Source: Desulfobacteraceae bacterium (GTDB lineage Bacteria; Desulfobacterota; Desulfobacteria; Desulfobacterales; Desulfosarcinaceae). From it: a stretch of DNA of 5,415 nucleotides. Position numbers and translations under genes: made by a program. Under the pieces are notes generated by a model, which saw nothing but the letters and a program-made list of their open reading frames with translations, did no database searches and was not told where the DNA came from. Location of the stretch: the NCBI GenBank assembly GCA_027031325.1, contig JALVRI010000272.1:1-5415 (forward strand), written 5' to 3'. Within the stretch, counting starts at the first letter, position 1; each line of letters opens with the position of its first letter. Below, in pieces: positions 1 through 3,901 of this stretch.

Positions 1-527
1 TCATCAGCCGTATCCAGGCCCTGCCGATTCCGGCCATTGCCGCCGTAAACGGTTATGCCCTCGGTGGAGGAAGCGAGATTGCCCTGGCCTGTGATTTCAT
101 CTACGCCTCTGACAAGGCCACCTTCGGACTGCCCGAAATCACCCTCGGAATCATTCCCGGCTTTGGAGGCACCCAGAGGCTGCCGCGCCTGATAGGCGCC
201 AACATGGCCAAGGAGCTTATTTTTACCGGCAAGCTGGTGCCTGCCCAGGAGGCCGCCCAGCTGGGGATGGTCAACAAGGTGGTGCCGGCCGAAGAACTGA
301 TGGACAAGGTTTACGAGACGGCCAAGGCGATTGCTTCCAAGGGTCAGGTGGCTTTGCGGGCGGCCAAGGAAGCCATCAATCACGGTCTCAACACAGACCT
401 TGTGACCGGCCTTGCCATCGAAGTGGATGCTTTCACGGTATGCATGACCAGCCCGGATGCCAAAGAAGGCACCACCGCTTTCATGGAAAAGCGTAAAGCC
501 AAGTTCAGCGGCAAGCTGAGCGGGTGA
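1..527 (+). CDS. Enoyl-CoA hydratase (crotonase family, Crt-like), C-terminal part
   Basis: The protein would hydrate trans-2-enoyl-CoA to 3-hydroxyacyl-CoA in the cytoplasm, in beta-oxidation, butanoate or related acyl-CoA pathways. The frame is open from the left edge (first full codon at position 3) and ends at TGA 525-527, giving 174 visible residues. Crotonases are about 260 residues, so roughly 85 N-terminal residues lie outside, including the first oxyanion-hole residue. Visible signatures are NGYALGGGSE (residues 16-25 of the fragment) and FGLPE (41-45). The two family catalytic glutamates are present as E25 (codon 75-77) and E45 (codon 135-137). Their 20-residue spacing matches Glu144/Glu164 of rat crotonase, so the enzyme should be a real hydratase rather than an isomerase-only relative. 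IPGFGGTQRLPRLIG and the C-terminal TAFMEKRKAKF are also typical. The overall style is closest to short-chain Crt (3-hydroxybutyryl-CoA dehydratase). The exact substrate cannot be read from sequence. A terminator follows at 638-683, so this is probably the last gene of its transcript. Confidence 0.95.
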   Translation, partial: ISRIQALPIPAIAAVNGYALGGGSEIALACDFIYASDKATFGLPEITLGIIPGFGGTQRLPRLIGANMAKELIFTGKLVPAQEAAQLGMVNKVVPAEELMDKVYETAKAIASKGQVALRAAKEAINHGLNTDLVTGLAIEVDAFTVCMTSPDAKEGTTAFMEKRKAKFSGKLSG

Positions 528-609
528 TTTTTGCTTGCCGAAACCTTCTTCTTTGACTTGGCTTAAATCTTTTCTGCTCGGAACATGAAAGGTTTATTCC
601 CTTTTCACC

Positions 610-639
610 AAACCGGCGAGCTGCAAAATCCGGGTTGAA
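610..639 (+). repeat. Dispersed 30-bp repeat, copy A
   Basis: The element reads AAACCGG, then seven variable bases (CGAGCTG here), then CAAAATCCGGGTTGAA. The same 7-base and 16-base blocks, with a different 7-base middle, recur at 3803-3832 in the other large intergenic gap. The flanks AACCGG and CCGGGTT can pair with one bulged G, giving a small REP-like hairpin with a variable loop. Here it lies between the hydratase stop and the terminator, and its last bases overlap the terminator's left arm. Confidence 0.7.
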
Positions 640-683
640 AAACCATGGGCAGATTGCCGAACGGCGCTTCCCATGGTTTTTTT
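638..683 (+). terminator. Rho-independent terminator after the hydratase gene
   Basis: The left arm AAAAACCATGGG (638-649) is perfectly complementary to the right arm CCCATGGTTTTT (670-681). This makes a 12-bp stem around a 20-base loop that can form an inner GCC/GGC mini-stem. The right arm runs into seven T residues (677-683). The A-run on the left arm means it could also stop minus-strand transcription. It starts 110 bases after the hydratase stop codon and most likely ends that transcript. The stem has few GC pairs, so its strength is moderate. Confidence 0.75.
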
Positions 684-807
684 GACTCGACGGGGCGGCC
701 GCCGGAGTCGGCAAGCCAGATATAATCAAGAACCCATCCGGCATATAATCGGAAGGGAAATCTCGATACCCTCTGATATGGGTCTCCGGGGTCACCGGCA
801 GCATTCA

Positions 808-876
808 GGGGCCGGTCAAAGTCTGAAGTCCTGGCCGATAGTGCCGATATAATCTTGGCAGGGGAGACCGGCCGGC
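808..876. other. GC-rich inverted repeat enclosing two GCCGATA boxes
   Basis: GGCCGGTC (810-817) is perfectly complementary to GACCGGCC (866-873), with 48 bases between the arms. Inside, CCTGGCC (830-836) can pair with GGCAGG (857-862) if one base is bulged, and TGCC (842-845) can pair with GGCA (857-860) as an alternative. The enclosed segment carries GCCGATA twice (834-840 and 843-849), two bases apart, and TATAAT at 848-853. GCCGATA matches the -10 box of flagellar sigma-28 promoters. TCAAAG at 816-821 resembles the matching -35 box, but the spacing to the first GCCGATA is about two bases too short. It could be a structured RNA, a repetitive element or a promoter/operator region, and I cannot choose from sequence alone. 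Confidence 0.35.
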
Positions 877-913
877 AAGGGGCTGAAAGATCAACGGACA
901 GATGGATAATAGA

Positions 914-953
914 TTGACACCCTTGTGGGCATTTGGTTATCAATGTTATTGAT
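914..953 (+). promoter_or_regulatory. Possible sigma-70 promoter with overlapping dyad
   Basis: TTGACA (914-919) is a perfect -35 consensus. With an 18-base spacer the -10 position holds TATCAA (938-943), matching four of six consensus bases. An inverted repeat ATCAAT-GTT-ATTGAT (939-953) overlaps this -10 and could be an operator. If real, it would drive the small membrane protein gene about 170 bases downstream, and the ATPase gene after it, with a long leader. The -10 is weak, so this is tentative. Confidence 0.3.
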
Positions 954-1123
954 GGAAAGAGGTGTCGGCGCGTTGAATACGCTCCGAAATGGAAGATGGT
1001 GGAGGGATTATGGCCCGCCCTGACGGGCGTTGCAGGACTCCTCGTATCGGGTTCCCGTATCGGTCGAAATGACAGGGCTGAGCACTTGGATGAGGATGAC
1101 GCGAGGATAAAGATACCGCTGAG

Positions 1124-1357
1124 ATGAGTGATGGAATCGGACAGTTGATCTGGGGCCTTGCATTGGTGGCAGCCGGTGTGGGAGTGTTTTTCAGAGTCGA
1201 ACAGGTAATGCCAAGGCTGGTTGAGTTCAGCCATTTTGCGTCCGCCCAGTGGTTTATCCGGTTTTGCTTCTATTTGATGGCCGCCATTTTGATCGGTGGC
1301 GGAGCAAAGAAGGTGATTGCTTTTGGACGCAGTCGCAGCGGACGGTCTGATCGATAA
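1124..1357 (+). CDS. Small two-helix membrane protein, function unknown
   Basis: This is a 77-residue protein that I do not recognise by name. Two hydrophobic stretches fit membrane helices: about residues 6-23 (GLALVAAGVGVFF core) and 43-60 (WFIRFCFYLMAAILIGGG core). They are joined by a roughly 19-residue polar loop (24-42) with RVEQVMPRLVEF. The tail after residue 61 is strongly basic (AKK, then RSRSGRSDR), which by the positive-inside rule places the C-terminus in the cytoplasm. The loop would then be periplasmic only if each helix spans the membrane once, which puts both ends inside. The ATG at 1124 has no good Shine-Dalgarno; GAGG lies 17 bases upstream. It overlaps the stop of a short upstream frame as ATGA. 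The ATPase ATG starts 32 bases after this stop, so the two are probably co-transcribed. It could be a small partner of the secretion machinery, which is inference only. The regular helix-loop-helix pattern and basic tail argue for a genuine gene. Confidence 0.7.
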   Translation: MSDGIGQLIWGLALVAAGVGVFFRVEQVMPRLVEFSHFASAQWFIRFCFYLMAAILIGGGAKKVIAFGRSRSGRSDR

Positions 1358-1378
1358 CAAAATCAACCCTAAATTCTC

Positions 1379-1384
1379 AGGTGG
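1379..1384 (+). promoter_or_regulatory. Ribosome binding site that sets the ATPase start
   Basis: AGGTGG lies five bases before the ATG at 1390. A GTG at 1381 is in frame but overlaps this site and has no purine-rich sequence before it. The ATG at 1390 is therefore the better start, giving 769 rather than 772 residues. Confidence 0.6.
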
Positions 1385-1389
1385 GAGCA

Positions 1390-3699
1390 ATGCTGAAGCA
1401 GTCAACAACACTCACCGAAACAGATGACGGTCTACTGGATTTAAAGTCCGAAGTGGAATACAGGTCCAGGCTCCAGGAGATAGGCAACAAGATAAACGCG
1501 GCCAATAACCTGGATGAGATCCTCATCGACCTCAAAGACGATATAACCAGCCTCTTCGAGTGCGAACGTCTGACCGTATACGTAGTTGATGGCATCAAAA
1601 GGGAGTTGGTTTCACGCTTCAAGTCAGGAAACGAGATCGCCGAAATCAGAATCCCGGTAGACAAGAACTCCATTGCCGGATATTCCGCTTACACCCAGAA
1701 ACTGATCAACATCAGCGATGTTTACGATGACAAGGAACTTGCCCGGATCGACCCGGATTTGAAATTCGACAAAAGCTGGGACCAGCAGACCGGTTTCAGG
1801 ACCCGCCAGGTACTCGTGTACCCCATCATTTTCCAAAAGTACCTGATGGGCGCCTTGCAACTGATCAACCGCAAGGACAATTCCCCTTTCACAAAAGACG
1901 ATGAAAGATCGGTTCAGGAGCTTGCCAAGATCATCGGGATTGCAATTTATAATCAGAAGCGGATGGCAAGCAGGGCCCGCCGGACCAAGTTCGACTACCT
2001 GCTGGAAAACCACCTCCTGACCCAGCGTGAACTTTCCAAGGCCGTGAGCGAGGCCCGCCAGCGCAATGAGTCGGTCGAGACAATTCTGATGAAAAACTAC
2101 CGGATTCCCAAGACAGATATCGGGGAATCCCTTTCGCGTTACTACAAGGTGCCTTTTGTCGCCTATAATTCTTCCTGTCCGATTCCAGGCGAATTGCTCC
2201 AGGGCCTTAAGGTGCCCTTCATGCGTAACAACTGCTGGGTCCCATTGCGGCATGAGGACGGCAAGCCTGTAATAGCCATAGATGATCCCCACGATTTGAA
2301 GCGGATCGACGAGATCAAGGCGCTTTTCCCCGGCAAGCAGCTAAAGTTCGTGGTTTCATTGAAACAGGACATTCTCGATTTCATCAAACTTTTTACCCAT
2401 GATGAAAAAGAAATGGCCGAGATAGACCAGATTCTATCCCAGCTCCAGGAAGAGACCGAGGAGATAGAAGAAGCAGAATCGGCCGTTGGGGAAGAAGACA
2501 GCGCCGTTGTTCAGCTGGTCAACAAGATCATCCTGGATGCCTACGCCAGGGGAGCTTCCGACATTCACATCGAACCTTATCCGGGCAAGGAAAACACCCA
2601 GGTCCGGATAAGGGTAGACGGGTCCTGTACGGTATACCAGACCATTCCGTTCAATTACAAGAACGCGGTCGTGTCGCGTATCAAGATCATGGCCGACCTT
2701 GATATCGCTGAGCGCAGGCTTCCCCAGGACGGAAAGATCAAGTTCAAGAAATACGGCGGTAAAGATATCGAGTTGCGTGTCGCCACCATTCCGACTCAGG
2801 GAGGGCTGGAAGATGTAGTCATGCGTATCCTGGCTGCCGGCGAGCCGATACCCTTGGACAAGATCGGTTTTTCAAAGCGAAACTACGAGAATTTCCTCAG
2901 CGCCGTGGTCAAGCCCTACGGACTGATCCTGGTTTGCGGTCCCACCGGTTCCGGTAAGACGACCACCCTCCACTCGGCCCTGGCCTATATCAACAAGACC
3001 GAAACCAAGATTTGGACTGCCGAGGATCCGGTGGAAATAACCCAGAAAGGCCTGCGCCAGGTGCAGGTCAAGCCCAAGATCGGCTTCGACTTCGCGGCTG
3101 CCATGAGAGCCTTCTTGCGGGCCGACCCCGATGTGATCATGGTCGGTGAGATGCGTGACAAGGAAACGACCCATATCGGTATTGAGGCCTCCCTTACGGG
3201 CCACCTGGTGTTTTCGACCCTCCACACCAACAGCGCCCCGGAAAGTATCACCCGCTTGCTCGACATGGGAATGGACCCCTTCAACTTCGCAGACGCCATT
3301 ATCTGCATCATGGCCCAACGCCTGGTCAGGACCCTGTGCAAAGATTGCAAAAAACCCTATACCCCCAGCAAGGGCGAGTACGAAGAACTGGTGCGGGAAT
3401 ATGGAGTAGAGGAATTTGAGAATAACGTAAAGATTCCTTATAGTGATGACCTCGTGCTTTACAAGGCCAACGGGTGCGAAATGTGTAACGGAACAGGCTA
3501 CAGGGGCCGTATGGGTCTCCATGAACTTTTGATGGGTACCGAGGAGATGAAAAAGATGATTCAGCGCAAGGCCCAGATGGAAGAGATTCGTGACCAGGCC
3601 ATCTCCGACGGAATGACCACCCTTAAACAAGACGGTATCGAAAAAATCTTCCAGGGAAACACCGACCTGCTGCAGGTAAGGAAAGTTTGTATCAAGTAG
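1390..3699 (+). CDS. GspE/PilB-type secretion ATPase with N-terminal GAF domain
   Basis: This 769-residue cytoplasmic hexameric ATPase would power a type II secretion, type IV pilus or related envelope machine. Domain order: GAF (about 20-190), a GspE-N/MshEN-like region (about 198-345), an acidic linker rich in Glu (about 345-371), then the N2 and motor domains (about 372-769). Motor motifs are complete: ASDIHIEP (389-396), arginines in SRIKIMADLDIAERRLPQDG (429-448), Walker A GPTGSGKT (517-524, K523), Asp box EDPVE (545-549), Walker B DVIMVGE (581-587), and His box TGHLVFSTLHTN (603-614). A four-cysteine zinc site is formed by C650, C653, C696 and C699, as in GspE/PilB. In the GAF, N160, F167, D171 and E172 fit the NKFDE pattern of cyclic-nucleotide GAFs, with Arg161 at the Lys position. 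The MshEN-like repeats lack the RLG and Gly residues used to bind c-di-GMP. No other pilus or secretion genes are in the window, so the cognate machine is unknown. Retraction ATPases (PilT) lack this long N-terminus and the zinc site. Confidence 0.93.
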   Translation: MLKQSTTLTETDDGLLDLKSEVEYRSRLQEIGNKINAANNLDEILIDLKDDITSLFECERLTVYVVDGIKRELVSRFKSGNEIAEIRIPVDKNSIAGYSAYTQKLINISDVYDDKELARIDPDLKFDKSWDQQTGFRTRQVLVYPIIFQKYLMGALQLINRKDNSPFTKDDERSVQELAKIIGIAIYNQKRMASRARRTKFDYLLENHLLTQRELSKAVSEARQRNESVETILMKNYRIPKTDIGESLSRYYKVPFVAYNSSCPIPGELLQGLKVPFMRNNCWVPLRHEDGKPVIAIDDPHDLKRIDEIKALFPGKQLKFVVSLKQDILDFIKLFTHDEKEMAEIDQILSQLQEETEEIEEAESAVGEEDSAVVQLVNKIILDAYARGASDIHIEPYPGKENTQVRIRVDGSCTVYQTIPFNYKNAVVSRIKIMADLDIAERRLPQDGKIKFKKYGGKDIELRVATIPTQGGLEDVVMRILAAGEPIPLDKIGFSKRNYENFLSAVVKPYGLILVCGPTGSGKTTTLHSALAYINKTETKIWTAEDPVEITQKGLRQVQVKPKIGFDFAAAMRAFLRADPDVIMVGEMRDKETTHIGIEASLTGHLVFSTLHTNSAPESITRLLDMGMDPFNFADAIICIMAQRLVRTLCKDCKKPYTPSKGEYEELVREYGVEEFENNVKIPYSDDLVLYKANGCEMCNGTGYRGRMGLHELLMGTEEMKKMIQRKAQMEEIRDQAISDGMTTLKQDGIEKIFQGNTDLLQVRKVCIK

Positions 3700-3704
3700 G
3701 GTTC

Positions 3705-3732
3705 GGTTCAACCTCAGCGATGGCCTTGAACC
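3705..3732 (+). other. Small hairpin just after the ATPase stop codon
   Basis: GGTTCAA (3705-3711) pairs perfectly with TTGAACC (3726-3732) across a 14-base loop, beginning six bases after the TAG. No T tract follows, so it is not a standard terminator. It could protect the mRNA end or be part of the repeat cluster at 3725-3832, with which its right arm overlaps. Confidence 0.35.
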
Positions 3733-3741
3733 CGGATATTG
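3725..3741 (-). repeat. Inverted half-copy of the dispersed repeat
   Basis: Read on the minus strand, this segment matches the CAAAATCCGGGTTGAA side of the dispersed repeat at 14 of 17 positions. The core AACCCGGAT (3729-3737) is exactly complementary to ATCCGGGTT (3821-3829) of copy B. The pair forms an inverted arrangement with 83 bases between cores, as in composite REP-type elements. It may also be a chance short match, since the exact core is only nine bases. Confidence 0.4.
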
Positions 3742-3802
3742 AACTTCAAATGCCTATTTTATCAAGGTAACGTCTGCCTGCCATCTGCTTTCCATCTTCG
3801 GC

Positions 3803-3832
3803 AAACCGGTCGACGGCAAAATCCGGGTTGAA
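3803..3832 (+). repeat. Dispersed 30-bp repeat, copy B
   Basis: AAACCGG, seven variable bases (TCGACGG here), then CAAAATCCGGGTTGAA. It matches copy A (610-639) at 25 of 30 positions, and all differences lie in the 7-base middle. It sits in the gap between the convergent ATPase and protease genes. Both copies are intergenic, on the same strand, and lie shortly downstream of a plus-strand gene. Confidence 0.7.
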
Positions 3833-3839
3833 CTTTTTT
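3804..3839 (+). terminator. Possible terminator for the ATPase transcript
   Basis: Within repeat copy B, AACCGG (3804-3809) can pair with CCGGGTT (3823-3829) with one bulged G. Six T residues follow at 3834-3839. The stem is short and imperfect and four bases separate it from the T run, so termination would be weak. It is the only T-tract hairpin I see between the two convergent genes. Confidence 0.35.
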
Positions 3840-3901
3840 CACGCAGGCAAACCAGTTAATGATTCCGGCCACCGTGCCAGCTGAGAGGGTGTGCCTCGAT
3901 C

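Larger units (their letters stand above)
528..1123. other. Long intergenic region, no convincing gene
   Basis: About 600 bases separate the hydratase from the small membrane protein gene. Open frames on both strands read as low-complexity, Ser/Pro/Arg-rich peptides without domains, and none has a good ribosome binding site. What I can support inside it: one copy of a 30-bp dispersed repeat (610-639), a rho-independent terminator (638-683), an inverted repeat with paired GCCGATA boxes (808-876), a possible sigma-70 promoter with a dyad (914-953), a 5-bp hairpin CGCCC-TGAC-GGGCG (1016-1029), and an 8-bp tandem direct repeat CGTATCGG (1043-1050 and 1056-1063). The heptamer TATAATC occurs three times (721-727, 744-750, 848-854). 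None has a recognisable -35 box at the usual distance. The density of small repeats suggests repetitive intergenic elements, or an undescribed RNA, rather than a decayed gene. Confidence 0.6.

Noticed and set aside
505..804. 99-codon minus-strand frame after the hydratase
   Set aside because: It spans the terminator hairpin and the dispersed repeat and has no domain-like features.
721..854. Three TATAATC heptamers (721, 744, 848) as -10 boxes
   Set aside because: None has a TTGACA-like -35 element 16-18 bases upstream, so I do not call them promoters.
1062..1073. GGTCGAAATGACA-like end resembling common bacterial intergenic repeats
   Set aside because: Only one short fragment is present in the window, so repeat membership cannot be supported from this sequence alone.
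1381..1389. GTG at 1381 as the ATPase start
   Set aside because: It overlaps the AGGTGG site that serves the ATG at 1390 and has no ribosome binding site of its own.
605..1411. 268-codon open frame on the minus strand across the intergenic region and the small membrane protein gene
   Set aside because: The translation is Ser/Pro/Arg-rich with no domain, no hydrophobic pattern and no plausible ribosome binding site. It overlaps a better supported gene and the terminator. It looks like a chance stop-free stretch.
1624..2292. 222-codon minus-strand frame opposite the GAF and MshEN-like regions
   Set aside because: Antisense shadow of the ATPase gene with no recognisable domain.
2872..3711. 279-codon minus-strand frame opposite the ATPase motor domain
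   Set aside because: It is the antisense shadow of a strongly conserved coding region; its Gly/His/Leu-rich composition mirrors the sense codons.
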